Below the pieces are notes generated by a model, which ran no database searches, was not told the origin of the DNA, and saw nothing but the letters and a program-made list of their open reading frames with translations. DNA of 60,707 nucleotides from an uncultured Prevotella sp. (lineage in GTDB: Bacteria; Bacteroidota; Bacteroidia; Bacteroidales; Bacteroidaceae): NCBI GenBank assembly GCA_944320285.1, contig CALUGX010000003.1, positions 1 to 60,707 of the forward strand, given 5' to 3'. Positions within the stretch are counted from its first letter, which is position 1. Every line of letters begins with the position of its first letter. Made by a program: the position numbers and the translations under genes. Below are positions 1 to 7,873 of this stretch, one piece after another.

Positions 1-344
1 TGTTTATAGAACGAATAATAACTGAAAATATTATATTCCTTTGTCGCAAATTAGGGGCTAAACTCTATAACTTCGCCATCTTTTTAGGGTTTGAACCAAT
101 TGTTTGGGTTTACTCAATAGTTTTTTCAATTCCCGAATCTATTGGACGGATTATTTTAAGTATACCAGTACTTTGGTTTATTACTGCACAAGGTGCTAAA
201 CGTTGTCATGATGCAGGAAATTCAGGATGGTGCCAACTAATACCTTTTTGGACACTTTTTTTGTTATTCGAAGAAGGCGATGCCGAAACCAATAAATATG
301 GTCCTAATCCTAAAGAAAAAATTAAACTACAAGAAACGAAATGA
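1..344 (+). CDS. DUF805-type small membrane protein, 5' end outside window
   Basis: The frame starting at base 3 is open from the window edge to a TGA at 342-344, so only the C-terminal ~113 residues are present. The fragment has two hydrophobic stretches and then the family signature: a charged KRCHDAGNSGW segment, another hydrophobic helix and an NKYGPNP tail. This matches the end of DUF805 inner-membrane proteins, whose function is unknown. The stop overlaps the ATG of the next gene by four bases (ATGA), so the two are probably translated together. The DNA is visibly AT-rich compared with most of the window, which hints at a different origin. The family call is reasonably safe; no function is claimed. 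Confidence 0.75.
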   Translation, partial: FIERIITENIIFLCRKLGAKLYNFAIFLGFEPIVWVYSIVFSIPESIGRIILSIPVLWFITAQGAKRCHDAGNSGWCQLIPFWTLFLLFEEGDAETNKYGPNPKEKIKLQETK

Positions 345-631
345 AACGATTACAAATTATCCTCGCAGCAATGCTGCTGTTATGCCTTGCGCCAATGCCG
401 TATGGGTATTATATGCTCTTACGTTGGGCGGCAATGGTAGTTTTCGCCATTACAGCATTCAACTATTACGCGGAAAACAAAAAAGAACTTGCCGTTACCT
501 TTGGGGCATTAGCATTGCTGTTTCAACCATTCTTCAAACTTGCGTTAGGCCGGACAATATGGAACATCGTTGACGTAATTGTCGCTGTTTTATTAATAAT
601 ATTATTTTCCACTGAGAACAAGAAAGAATAA
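341..631 (+). CDS. small multi-pass membrane protein (DUF6804-like)
   Basis: A 96-residue, almost wholly hydrophobic protein with about three to four predicted membrane helices. It begins MKRLQIILAAMLLL, has a conserved-looking LRWAAMVVF segment, and ends with RTIWNIVDVIVAVLLI before a lysine-rich tail. The arrangement LRW...QPFFK...WNIVDV resembles small DUF6804 proteins; this family name is from memory and should be tested by a profile search. The start codon lies inside the stop of the upstream DUF805 gene (ATGA), so translational coupling is likely. The overlapping +1-frame reading (280-573) has no protein-like features. Function unknown. Confidence 0.7.
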   Translation: MKRLQIILAAMLLLCLAPMPYGYYMLLRWAAMVVFAITAFNYYAENKKELAVTFGALALLFQPFFKLALGRTIWNIVDVIVAVLLIILFSTENKKE

Positions 632-682
632 ATTATGGGCTTTTATTTAACAAGATTATGAGGTGATTTAAACTTTTTGTTT

Positions 683-1189
683 TCATGAAATTTTCTTCAG
701 CAACAAGACAGCGAATGCCAGGTAATTCCAAGAAGTCCAGTTGGAAAGAGTTGTGTCAAATCGGTTCAGTAACGTCCTGAAACTGTCCAGCCATGCGTTG
801 GTACGTTCGATGCTTTCGGCATACAGTTCATCATTGACAAAGATGTCATCGGCATTTTCTATTCGTTTATTGATGTAGATGTTTGCAACGACTCCCCTTT
901 TCCTCAGGATACCGCACAAGGCATCACACTCGAATCCCGCGTTGGCATTGAGGAAAAGACTGTTCACTCGAATATGGGACTTCTTAAGATCTTCGAACAT
1001 ATCACCGATGACTTCTTTTATCTCATGCACGTCATGGTGTTCGCCTTATTTCGGAGAGAATATGGCAATCGGAAGTCCTTGCCGGTCTGTCAGATAAAGA
1101 AATATGTTGCTCCATTGTCTTGCTTTTATGTGGCTTGTTGTTGTAATCTGATGTTTAAAGCAGTTAAATCGGGATAAAGTTATGATAAA
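683..1189 (-). pseudogene. decayed DDE transposase (IS5-like), C-terminal remnant
   Basis: Read on the minus strand, the frame runs from about 1189 down to 683. It contains LTDRQGLPIAIFSPK, an in-frame TAA at 1046-1048, then GEHHD, LFLNANAGFECDAL, SIERTNAWLDSFRTLLNRF and a final WNYLAFAVLLLKK. These are the second catalytic Asp region and the terminal Glu region of an IS4/IS5-type DDE transposase. The N-terminal part with the first Asp is missing, and the stop splits what remains, so it should be inactive. No terminal inverted repeats could be paired. The 683-1030 piece could start at a GTG but would lack most of the catalytic core. The IS family is a best guess. Confidence 0.8.
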
Positions 1190-1292
1190 TCATTTGTCGT
1201 TCTTACTTATGCAGGGCGTGCATTAAACGGAAATGGGGGGCTTTTTAATAAACCTTTGCATGGCAAATGTTCTTTTATTCGTCGTAAGGCTT

Positions 1293-1300
1293 TATCTTTG
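1293..1300 (+). promoter_or_regulatory. Bacteroidota -7 box (TATCTTTG)
   Basis: TATCTTTG fits the TAnnTTTG -7 consensus of Bacteroidota primary sigma factor promoters and lies 24 bases before the ATG at 1325. No clear TTTG -33 element is present. Confidence 0.55.
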
Positions 1301-1324
1301 CATTATCTTTAAAACCGTTGGATT

Positions 1325-1750
1325 ATGAGAAAAGCATTTTTACTGTTCGCCATGTTCCTCACGGCGGTGTTGGCCGCAGCGCAGGAGGCGCGCCCGTTTG
1401 ATGTCGAAATCAAGAACGACGAGTACAAAATCTACATCAAGATGAACCTTTACGACCGCAACGTTACCGTGCCGGGGCAGGATATGCTCGGACAGATGGA
1501 CGGCTATGTGGGTTCTGCGCAGAGCGCGGGCAAGTGGTACATTGTGGACTCGCGTGTGCTCGGTGATGACACTGCCGAGGTAGACGTGACCAACGACTAT
1601 GGCAGCGAGGACTTCACGGCTACGGTGAAGGCCAACCATGACGGCACGTACACCTTAGACCGTAAGGGCGGCAGCACGCTTAAGTTCGCCGTAAAGGGCA
1701 AATGGCAGAAGATACCGGCGAAAGTGACCTTTAAAAAAGTAAAAAAGTAA
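1325..1750 (+). CDS. small exported protein of unknown function
   Basis: 141 residues. The N-terminus MRKAFLLFAMFLTAVLAAAQ is a clear signal peptide with likely cleavage after AAA or AAAQ. The mature part (~120 residues) is rich in Asp, Lys and alternating hydrophobic residues, suggesting a small beta-rich periplasmic or outer-membrane-associated fold; segments such as IKMNLYDRNVTVPGQ and TYTLDRKGGSTLKF look like beta hairpins. I do not recognise the family. It is a single-gene unit with its own -7 box and ends in lysine codons that belong to an inverted repeat shared with the convergent NUDIX gene. No function is assigned. Confidence 0.75.
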   Translation: MRKAFLLFAMFLTAVLAAAQEARPFDVEIKNDEYKIYIKMNLYDRNVTVPGQDMLGQMDGYVGSAQSAGKWYIVDSRVLGDDTAEVDVTNDYGSEDFTATVKANHDGTYTLDRKGGSTLKFAVKGKWQKIPAKVTFKKVKK

Positions 1751-1836
1751 ACAGTAAAAAAGTGTGTGTGGCATTATACTTATTACTGTATTCGCAACCT
1801 CATTTTTTACTTTTTACAGTTTTACCTTTTTACCTT
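1733..1836. repeat. inverted repeat between convergent genes
   Basis: Left arm 1733-1762 is a run of AAAAAAGT units; right arm 1804-1836 is its inverted counterpart (TTTTTTACTTTTTACAG). The arms extend into the last codons of both the 1325-1750 gene (KKVKK) and the NUDIX gene (KVKR), so the same A/T-rich repeat encodes both C-termini. It probably works as a bidirectional terminator. Confidence 0.6.
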
Positions 1837-2343
1837 TAAAAATTGGTACAGTCCCTGCCTGACTGAGCGCAGGCCGAACTGCTCGGTGTGTATGTCTTCC
1901 GGAGCTATCCAGAAGCATTCGGCGGCGTCGTCGCCGGCTTTCAGCGTGGTGCAGTCCTCTACTTTGCACTCGAAGAAGAGGTCGAGCGTCTGGATGTCAA
2001 GGCCGGAGAAGTGGTAGACATTGGGCTGGCTGAACAGGTAACGTGCCGAAGTCACCTTCAGCCCCGTCTCCTCCATCACCTCGCGCGCCACGCTCTCCTC
2101 CGCCGTTTCGAGCACGTCGGCGAAGCCCCCAGGCAGGTCAAGCGTGCCCTTGGCCGGCTCCATCTTGCGCCGCTCCACGAGCAGCTCGCCCTTGTCGTTG
2201 GTGATAAACGCTACCACGGCTGCCGCCGGGTTCATGAAGTATTCAAAGCCACAGTTGCTGCATTTTTTGCTTTTCGGCGAGTTCCCGTCGAAGTGCGAGC
2301 TGCCGCAGACGGGGCAATAACCGAATTTTTCCAGTAGGTTCAT
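1822..2343 (-). CDS. NUDIX hydrolase with N-terminal zinc ribbon
   Basis: 173 residues. Residues ~9-34 hold a CPVC...CSNC zinc-ribbon pair, as in NudC-like and other zinc-ribbon NUDIX enzymes. From ~38 on there is a NUDIX fold with the box GGFADVLE...REVMEETGL at about 72-95, with all signature Glu residues intact (GX5EX7REUXEEXGU). The family hydrolyses nucleoside diphosphates linked to another moiety; the zinc ribbon suggests an NADH-pyrophosphatase-like or ADP-ribose-like substrate, but the diagnostic downstream NADH motif SQPWPFPQS is not seen (SQPNVYHFSG is in that area), so the substrate is unknown. It is transcribed alone, convergent to its left neighbour and divergent from the esterase at 2600. 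Confidence 0.88.
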   Translation of the reverse strand: MNLLEKFGYCPVCGSSHFDGNSPKSKKCSNCGFEYFMNPAAAVVAFITNDKGELLVERRKMEPAKGTLDLPGGFADVLETAEESVAREVMEETGLKVTSARYLFSQPNVYHFSGLDIQTLDLFFECKVEDCTTLKAGDDAAECFWIAPEDIHTEQFGLRSVRQGLYQFLKVKR

Positions 2344-2414
2344 AATTTATTCTTGCTTAATCAAAACGTATGTTATAATATGTAGCGCGCTGCAATATTA
2401 CGAAAAATTTTGTT

Positions 2415-2422
2415 TACATTTG
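2415..2422 (+). promoter_or_regulatory. -7 box (TACATTTG) with long leader
   Basis: TACATTTG matches TAnnTTTG. The next + strand start is the esterase ATG at 2600, so the leader would be ~175 nt. That leader contains 2485-2515, an AGTAGTTAAAGT-like run related to the dispersed 58-nt repeat at 41928 and 48489. Confidence 0.5.
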
Positions 2423-2599
2423 CAGGGCAAACATATTTAATTGCATAAAACAGTGAATGAATGTTCGCAAAGCTCACATTCATTAGTAGTTAAAGTATTT
2501 AAAGAAGTTAAAGACATTTGCCTTGTTGGAAAAGTCAAATAAAAAAGCTGATAGGATGATTGCGGATATTCATTAAACTGTAAGTAAGAAACAACATTG

Positions 2600-3430
2600 A
2601 TGAAAATGAGAAATATAAAGACGTTCCTGGCCGCCGTGCTTGCAGCCGTGGCCATTCCCGTATGCGCCCAAAAAGGCGTTGAAATCAACCTGTGGCCGCA
2701 AGGCCCGGCCGTGGAGGGCGGCGACAAGTCGGATACTGCAAAGGTGTGGGTCTACCTGCCGCCGAAAGCCGAGGCCACGGGGCGTGCCGTGGTCATCTGT
2801 CCCGGCGGAGGCTACCAGCACCTCGCCATGAACCATGAGGGGCACGACTGGGCGGCCTTCTTCAACAACATGGGCATAGCCGCCGTCGTACTGAAATACC
2901 GTATGCCCCACGGCGACCATGACGTGCCCGTGAGCGACGCCGAGGAAGCCGTAAAGTTAGTGCGCCGCAACGCCGCCAACTGGAACATCGACCCGCACGA
3001 CGTCGGCATAATGGGCTCGTCTGCCGGCGGACATCTGGCGTCCATCGTGGCTACGCGGGCCACGGGCGACGCCCTGCCGGATTTCCACATACTGTTTTAT
3101 CCTGTGATAACGATGATGCCCGACATCACCCACAAGGGGTCGCACGACAACTTCCTCGGCCAGAAGGCCAAGAAGCGCACCGAGCAGGAGTATAGCGCCG
3201 ACTTGCAGGTGACGCGCGTCACGCCGCGTGCTTTCATCGCCCTGAGCGACGACGACCACTCCGTGCTGCCCGCCAACGGCGTGAACTATTACATCCAGCT
3301 TTACCGCCACGACGTGCCCGCCACGCTCCACGTCTATCCGTCGGGCGGCCACGGCTGGGGCAACCGCGACTCGTTCAAGTTCCATAACGAGATGCAGCTC
3401 GACCTGAAAGCCTGGCTAAGGAGCTTTTGA
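2600..3430 (+). CDS. exported alpha/beta-hydrolase esterase
   Basis: 276 residues from the ATG at 2600; the in-frame TTG three bases upstream is a poorer start. A signal peptide (residues 1-22, ending PVCAQ) is followed by a single alpha/beta-hydrolase domain. The oxyanion segment is ICPGGGYQHLA (~59-69), the nucleophile elbow is GSSAGG (139-144, Ser141), the acid lies in ALSDDDHSV (~213-220) and the histidine in SGGHGWG (~248-254). This layout is that of the BD-FAE/acetyl-xylan-esterase-like enzymes common in Bacteroidota, which remove acyl groups from plant polysaccharides. The exact ester is not known, and no polysaccharide locus is adjacent. Likely periplasmic. Confidence 0.85.
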   Translation: MKMRNIKTFLAAVLAAVAIPVCAQKGVEINLWPQGPAVEGGDKSDTAKVWVYLPPKAEATGRAVVICPGGGYQHLAMNHEGHDWAAFFNNMGIAAVVLKYRMPHGDHDVPVSDAEEAVKLVRRNAANWNIDPHDVGIMGSSAGGHLASIVATRATGDALPDFHILFYPVITMMPDITHKGSHDNFLGQKAKKRTEQEYSADLQVTRVTPRAFIALSDDDHSVLPANGVNYYIQLYRHDVPATLHVYPSGGHGWGNRDSFKFHNEMQLDLKAWLRSF

Positions 3431-3436
3431 GGAATA

Positions 3437-3613
3437 AGGGGAGCAGCCCCTCCCAACCTCCCCAAGGGGAGGAGAATTGACATTAGCCTTGCCGGAAACG
3501 TTGGATTTTATTCGTCTTAAACTCATGACAAAGGTATATCATCATTAAATGGAAATGTAAGCAGACAAGGCAAATATCTTTTCTCCTCCCCTTGGGGAGG
3601 TCGGGAGGGGCTT
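3437..3613. repeat. 177-bp element with G/C-rich inverted ends
   Basis: Left end 3437-3475 (CCCCTCCCAACCTCCCC then AAGGGGAGGAGAA) and right end 3581-3613 are near-perfect inverse complements, and each end is itself a small palindrome. The ~105-bp middle has no reading frame. It fills most of the gap between the esterase and the 3700 gene and resembles the element at 13569-13703 in plan. It may be a non-autonomous mobile element or a paired terminator module. Confidence 0.7.
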
Positions 3614-3699
3614 CCATTCATTATTTTTAACTACTGTTTTGTTACAACATAACCCGAAAATCTCTATATTTGTAACCGTTTGGAGGAAAAACCTTTATA

Positions 3700-4638
3700 A
3701 TGAAGAAACACATATTTTGCCTCATTCTCTCCGTTATGGCTCCGGCGTTGCTGTTCGCCGGCAGGAGCGGCGGGCGCGTTCCTGCGCCGCAGCCCGTGCT
3801 GGCCGATTACTTCACGCGCTGCGTGAGTGGCAAGGGATGGCGCTATGTGGAATCGCACGAGATAAAGGCCAACGGCGACATTGAGAAGCGAGATTACTGG
3901 GACGGTCTCGGTGGTGCCCCCGTAGAATACTTCTTCACGGCAGACACCGTAACCACATACATGGACATCGACGCCTATCCGCTGAAGGGCTACCGCAGTC
4001 GGCGGTTCGCTTTCGACGGCGTTGGCGGACGCCTCACGGCCGGCGGCTCCGAGGTATTCAGGCTGATTTCCGTAAATCCCGATACGCTGAGGATTGTGAA
4101 ATACCAAGCCATGCGCGGCGACGGTACCCCCGTCTACGTCTACGCCACTTATTGCTCCATGTCGGCCCAAGAGCTTGACACCTGCCGCAGGGAGCACCGT
4201 TACAACCTCGACACCTTCAACTCGCTTTACCCCGCATTGCCCGTGCAGCAGCGGCTGACGAAAGCCGACTTCATGAGCCTCGCCGTGGGTTACGGCTGGA
4301 AGTGCACCGAGGTCTACAAGATGGAGACACCTTGGCGCTACGACGCAGAGAACTGCCGCGGCGTGCTCACCTACCTCGTTGGCGAAGACTATTTCATCTC
4401 AGCCGACTCGCTTACGCTCTATCCCCGCCACGCGCTGCCCCGGCCGGGCGGAGCGGAGAAGGTGAAGTACACCTACTTACCCAACGGCTTCTTTGTGTCA
4501 ACGGGCTTGGGCACAGGTTTCCGCGTGCTTTCCCTCTGCGGCGACGAGATGCATATATTGCGCCGTCTGCCGTCAGCCGGCGGCGAACAGCCCGTCAGCC
4601 TCTATTGCGTGTATAGGCGGGTCGGCGAAAAGCAGTGA
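3700..4638 (+). CDS. exported protein with internally duplicated domain
   Basis: 312 residues with a signal peptide (1-20, ALLFAG). The mature protein is two related halves. Half one (~30-155) has FTRCVSGKGWRYVESHEI, then YFFTADTVTTY, then FRLISVNPDTLRIVKY and VYVYATYCSM. Half two (~185-308) has FMSLAVGYGWKCTEVYKM, then YFISADSLTLY, then FRVLSLCGDEMHILRRL and VSLYCVYRRV, in the same order and spacing. This indicates an ancient tandem duplication, each copy probably a small beta-rich unit of about 125 residues. I do not recognise the family and assign no activity. A weak leader precedes it, and the dapB promoter follows directly. Confidence 0.8.
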   Translation: MKKHIFCLILSVMAPALLFAGRSGGRVPAPQPVLADYFTRCVSGKGWRYVESHEIKANGDIEKRDYWDGLGGAPVEYFFTADTVTTYMDIDAYPLKGYRSRRFAFDGVGGRLTAGGSEVFRLISVNPDTLRIVKYQAMRGDGTPVYVYATYCSMSAQELDTCRREHRYNLDTFNSLYPALPVQQRLTKADFMSLAVGYGWKCTEVYKMETPWRYDAENCRGVLTYLVGEDYFISADSLTLYPRHALPRPGGAEKVKYTYLPNGFFVSTGLGTGFRVLSLCGDEMHILRRLPSAGGEQPVSLYCVYRRVGEKQ

Positions 4639-4692
4639 TTGCCCGGCTTTTATTTTTTACACCCTTTCCTTTCACTTCTTCTATATTTTCAT

Positions 4693-4700
4693 TATCTTTG
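4693..4700 (+). promoter_or_regulatory. -7 box of dapB (TATCTTTG)
   Basis: TATCTTTG lies 26 bases before the dapB ATG at 4727 and matches the TAnnTTTG consensus. It argues for the 4727 start over upstream in-frame codons. Confidence 0.7.
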
Positions 4701-4726
4701 CAATCAGATTTAAATCTTTTGTGAAA

Positions 4727-5482
4727 ATGAAAATAGCTATCATCGGTTACGGCAAGATGGGCAAGATGATTGAACAGATAGCCATCAGCCGTGGCCACGA
4801 AATCGTAAGCATTATCGACCAGGACAACCAGCAGGACTACGACTCGCCGGAGTTCGCCTCGGCGGACGTGGCCATAGAATTTACCAACCCGACAGCCGCC
4901 TACGGCAACTATCTGAAAGCCTTTGCCAAGGGTGTTAAGGTTGTGTCAGGCTCTACGGGCTGGATGAAAGATCACGGCGACGATGTGCGCCGGATGTGCA
5001 CAGAGGACGGCAAGACACTCTTCTGGGCGTCCAATTTCAGCGTCGGCGTGGCTATATTCTCCGCCGTCAACCGCTATCTGGCCAAGATAATGAACGGTTT
5101 TCCACAGTATGAGGTTACTATGGAAGAGACCCACCACATACACAAGCTCGACGCCCCAAGCGGCACGGCCATAACCCTGGCCGAGGAGATAGTTGACAAC
5201 ATCGACAGAAAGACGTCGTGGGTGAAGGGCACGCTTACCGCCCCGGACGGCACAGTGAGCGGCACCGGCAGCGCGGCCGCCGACCAGATAGCCGTGAGCA
5301 GCATACGCCGGGGCGAAGTGCCGGGCATACACACGATAAAGTATGACTCAGAGGCCGACAGCATCACGATAACACACGACGCCCACTCGCGCAAGGGCTT
5401 CGCCCTCGGAGCGGTGCTCGCCGCCGAATACACCAAGGAGCACAGCGGCCTGCTGACGATAGGGGATATGTTTAAGTTCTAA
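4727..5482 (+). CDS. dapB: 4-hydroxy-tetrahydrodipicolinate reductase
   Basis: 251 residues, reducing the dihydrodipicolinate precursor with NAD(P)H in the lysine/meso-diaminopimelate pathway. The N-terminal Rossmann motif is IAIIGYGKMGKM (residues 3-14). FTNPTA (~51) and SGSTGW (~73) match the DapB nucleotide and substrate loops, and HHIHKLDAPSGTA (~135-147) contains the His-Lys pair and the substrate-binding Ser-Gly-Thr. The frame is open upstream to 4493, but conservation and the -7 box at 4693 favour ATG 4727. It begins a + strand run with lepB and its paralogue, a gene order common in Bacteroidota. Cytoplasmic; confident call. Confidence 0.96.
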   Translation: MKIAIIGYGKMGKMIEQIAISRGHEIVSIIDQDNQQDYDSPEFASADVAIEFTNPTAAYGNYLKAFAKGVKVVSGSTGWMKDHGDDVRRMCTEDGKTLFWASNFSVGVAIFSAVNRYLAKIMNGFPQYEVTMEETHHIHKLDAPSGTAITLAEEIVDNIDRKTSWVKGTLTAPDGTVSGTGSAAADQIAVSSIRRGEVPGIHTIKYDSEADSITITHDAHSRKGFALGAVLAAEYTKEHSGLLTIGDMFKF

Positions 5483-5488
5483 ATATAG

Positions 5489-5527
5489 ACCCACCCCCGC
5501 CCTCCCAAAGGGATGGTTGGGTGGGCT
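5489..5527. repeat. single CCCACCC/GGGTGGG palindromic module
   Basis: A 39-bp imperfect palindrome, starting ACCCACCCCCGCCCTCCC and ending GGTTGGGTGGGC, directly after the dapB stop. It belongs to the module family seen in pairs at 3437-3613 and 13569-13703 and singly at 16425-16462. It could form a strong hairpin between dapB and lepB. Confidence 0.6.
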
Positions 5528-5544
5528 ATTAGATAATAGACCGC

Positions 5545-6972
5545 ATGGAAAAGAAAACTCTCAATATGAAAAAGCAGTGGACTAAGTTTGGCGTAGTCCT
5601 CGCGTTGTACCTCCTTTTCCTGCTCTGGGTTAAGAGCTGGTTGGGACTGATAGTGGTGCCGTTTATTTTCGATGTGTACATCACTAAGAAAATAAAATGG
5701 CAGTGGTGGAAAAACTCCGAGCCGCCCGTGCGCTTCATCATGTCGTGGGTTGACGCCATAGTGTTCGCCCTCGTGGCCGTGTATTTCATCAACCTGTTCT
5801 TCTTCCAGAACTATGTCATACCGTCAAGCTCGCTTGAAAAGTCGCTCCTTACGGGCGACTACCTCTTCGTGAGCAAGGTAAGCTACGGCCCGCGCATACC
5901 GGAGACGCCGCTCACCATGCCCCTGACGCAACACACCCTGCCCGTATTCGGCTGCAAGTCGTATATAGAATGGCCTCACTGGGACTACCGTCGCGTGAAA
6001 GGCCTCGGCAAAATCAAGCAGAACGACATCGTAGTGTTCAACTATCCGGCCGGCGACACGCTTTGCAGCAACGAGCGTTGGCAGGCCGCCGACTATTACC
6101 AGATGTGTTACTCGTTTGGCAGCCAGCTGCTAAATTACCGGCCAGATTTCTCCATCATGTCGCCGCAGGCCCAGCGTGAGTGGTACGAAAAAGTCTATGC
6201 CGCCGGCCGCCAATACATCCTTGACAACCAAGGGGAGTACGGGAGGATAATCACCCGCCCCGTAGACCGCCGCGAGAACTACGTGAAACGCTGCGTGGGC
6301 CTGCCCGGACAGACGCTCCGGATAAAGAACCGCATCGTCTACACCGACGGTAAGGCGAATAAAGAGCCTGACAACGTGCAGTACACTTACTACGTGAAGC
6401 TGTTGCAGCCGATACCCGAAGAGATGATGAAGGAGCTGGGCATCAGCATGGAAGACCTGAGGAGTCTTAACCAAAGCGGATATATGCCCCTGACCAACCG
6501 TGCCGTCAAAGCGCTGAAGGCGCGTAAGGACATCGTGCAGAGTATACGCCTGAACACCGACACCATCACCGGTGACATATACCCGTTGAACGCCAACACG
6601 GGCTGGACGCGCGACAACTACGGCCCCGTGTGGATACCAAAGAAGGGTGCAACCGTAAAACTCGACATGAAGAACATAGCCGTCTACGAGCGGCCTATCC
6701 GTGTTTATGAGGGCAACGATCTGCAAGTGAAGGGCGGCAAGATCTACATCAACGGCAAGCAGACAGACCGTTACACGTTCAAGATGGACTACTACTGGAT
6801 GATGGGCGACAACCGCCATAACTCGGCCGACAGCCGCTATTGGGGCTTCGTGCCGGAAGACCATATAGTGGGCAAGCCCATCTTCATCTGGTGGAGCAGC
6901 GACCCTGACCGCGGCGGCTTCTCCGGCATCCGCTGGAACCGGCTATTCCGGATGGTTGACAATATTAAATAA
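5545..6972 (+). CDS. lepB: signal peptidase I
   Basis: 475 residues, inner-membrane leader peptidase that cleaves Sec signal peptides. Membrane segments lie at ~15-45 and ~68-86. The catalytic Ser is Ser96 in the box SSSLEKSLLTGDYLFVSKVS. The general-base Lys is Lys248 in YVKRCVGLPGQ, and the conserved MMGDNRHNSADSRYWG region follows near 416-431. The protein is long compared with the E. coli enzyme (~324 residues) because of inserts between the Ser and Lys boxes and before the GDNR box, usual for Bacteroidota LepB. ATG 5545 is used; an in-frame ATG seven codons later is also possible. It lies between dapB and a catalytically degenerate paralogue. Confidence 0.95.
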   Translation: MEKKTLNMKKQWTKFGVVLALYLLFLLWVKSWLGLIVVPFIFDVYITKKIKWQWWKNSEPPVRFIMSWVDAIVFALVAVYFINLFFFQNYVIPSSSLEKSLLTGDYLFVSKVSYGPRIPETPLTMPLTQHTLPVFGCKSYIEWPHWDYRRVKGLGKIKQNDIVVFNYPAGDTLCSNERWQAADYYQMCYSFGSQLLNYRPDFSIMSPQAQREWYEKVYAAGRQYILDNQGEYGRIITRPVDRRENYVKRCVGLPGQTLRIKNRIVYTDGKANKEPDNVQYTYYVKLLQPIPEEMMKELGISMEDLRSLNQSGYMPLTNRAVKALKARKDIVQSIRLNTDTITGDIYPLNANTGWTRDNYGPVWIPKKGATVKLDMKNIAVYERPIRVYEGNDLQVKGGKIYINGKQTDRYTFKMDYYWMMGDNRHNSADSRYWGFVPEDHIVGKPIFIWWSSDPDRGGFSGIRWNRLFRMVDNIK

Positions 6973-6974
6973 AC

Positions 6975-7111
6975 ATAAAGTGAAGAACGGAAAGTGAGGA
7001 GTGGAAAATCTATTTGCTTTGCCTGAACGCCGATCAAACAGGCGGAAGGCTGCCAAATAACCGATGAAAGGCAATGGATTTTTCACTCTTTGTTCTTCAC
7101 TCTTCACTTAA
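6975..7111. repeat. inverted-repeat spacer between the two signal-peptidase genes
   Basis: Left arm 6975-7010 (GTGAAGAACGGAAAGTGAGG then AGTGGAAAATC) is roughly the inverse complement of the right arm 7077-7111. The middle has a second small hairpin, GCCTGAACGCC...AACAGGC, near 7021-7043. The structure accounts for the whole gap. In-frame upstream ATG 7074 lies inside the right arm, which is one reason to prefer the later start of the next gene. Confidence 0.5.
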
Positions 7112-7115
7112 AAAC

Positions 7116-7799
7116 ATGAAGATTGCGCTCAAGTTTGTGATAGCGTTGATAGTCACAATCTTGCTGATGTTGGCTTTCCGCGCTTTGGTGTTCACCGTTT
7201 ACACGGTAAGAGGCACGGCCTTGGAGCCTTGCCTCGTGGATGGCGACCGTGTGCTGGTGAACCGCTGGAGCTATGGTCTGCGCACCGGAGGCGGCGGGAT
7301 GTTCAATTATGCGCGGTGGGCGGACGCCCCCGTGGAGCGCGGCGACCTTGTGGTATTCAACAGCCCCGCCGACACAGCGGAGCACATAGCCATACGCCGT
7401 GTGCTGGCTTACTTTTGCACGGGTGTGCCGGGTGACACGGTTATAGCCTTTGGCACGCCGCTGAAGGTGCCGGGGAAGCATGAACCGTGCCGCGTCACGG
7501 ACGCTAACGCCAAGCTGTTGTGTATGCTGTATAACCGGTTTGAGGGCGAAAATGCCGAAGTCATCGGCCATAAACTCATGGTTGACGGCAGGGAAACCCG
7601 TTGCGCCATATTCAAGAATGACTATTATTGGTTCAGTTCGGGGCGTAGCGGTGACACGTCAGACTCGCGCAGCTTCGGCCTCGTGCCTGAAACACACATC
7701 ATCGGCAAGGTGCAGATGCTGCTCTATTCCACTGACAACCGACTGCCCGTCTACGACTGCCTTCGCAACGACCGCTGGCTGTTGCTGATTAACAAATAG
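7116..7799 (+). CDS. signal-peptidase-I-like protein lacking the catalytic Ser/Lys dyad
   Basis: 227 residues from ATG 7116, which starts directly with a membrane segment (MKIALKFVIALIVTILLM). It has the S26 layout: VRGTALEPCLVDGDRVLVNR near 32-51 aligns with the LepB Ser box, HIAIRRVLAYFCTGVPGDT near 87-105 with the Lys box, and YYWFSSGRSGDTSDSRSFGL with the GDN/SRYWG box. At the nucleophile position Ser is replaced by Ala35, and the Lys position holds Ile or Arg. Without the Ser-Lys dyad it should not cleave peptides. It sits directly after lepB, so it may be a membrane partner or regulator of LepB, or bind signal peptides without cutting; that is inference. ATG 7074 would add 14 residues of non-conserved sequence. 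Confidence 0.82.
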   Translation: MKIALKFVIALIVTILLMLAFRALVFTVYTVRGTALEPCLVDGDRVLVNRWSYGLRTGGGGMFNYARWADAPVERGDLVVFNSPADTAEHIAIRRVLAYFCTGVPGDTVIAFGTPLKVPGKHEPCRVTDANAKLLCMLYNRFEGENAEVIGHKLMVDGRETRCAIFKNDYYWFSSGRSGDTSDSRSFGLVPETHIIGKVQMLLYSTDNRLPVYDCLRNDRWLLLINK

Positions 7800-7873
7800 C
7801 AGCCTGTCGGCCTGTTTATTCAAAAATCCCCGTTCTTCCAATTTTTCCAAAACTTCCGTTATCTTCCAAGAAT

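Noticed and set aside
2597..2599. TTG start for the esterase
   Set aside because: It is directly followed by ATG at 2600, which is the normal start and leaves the signal peptide unchanged.
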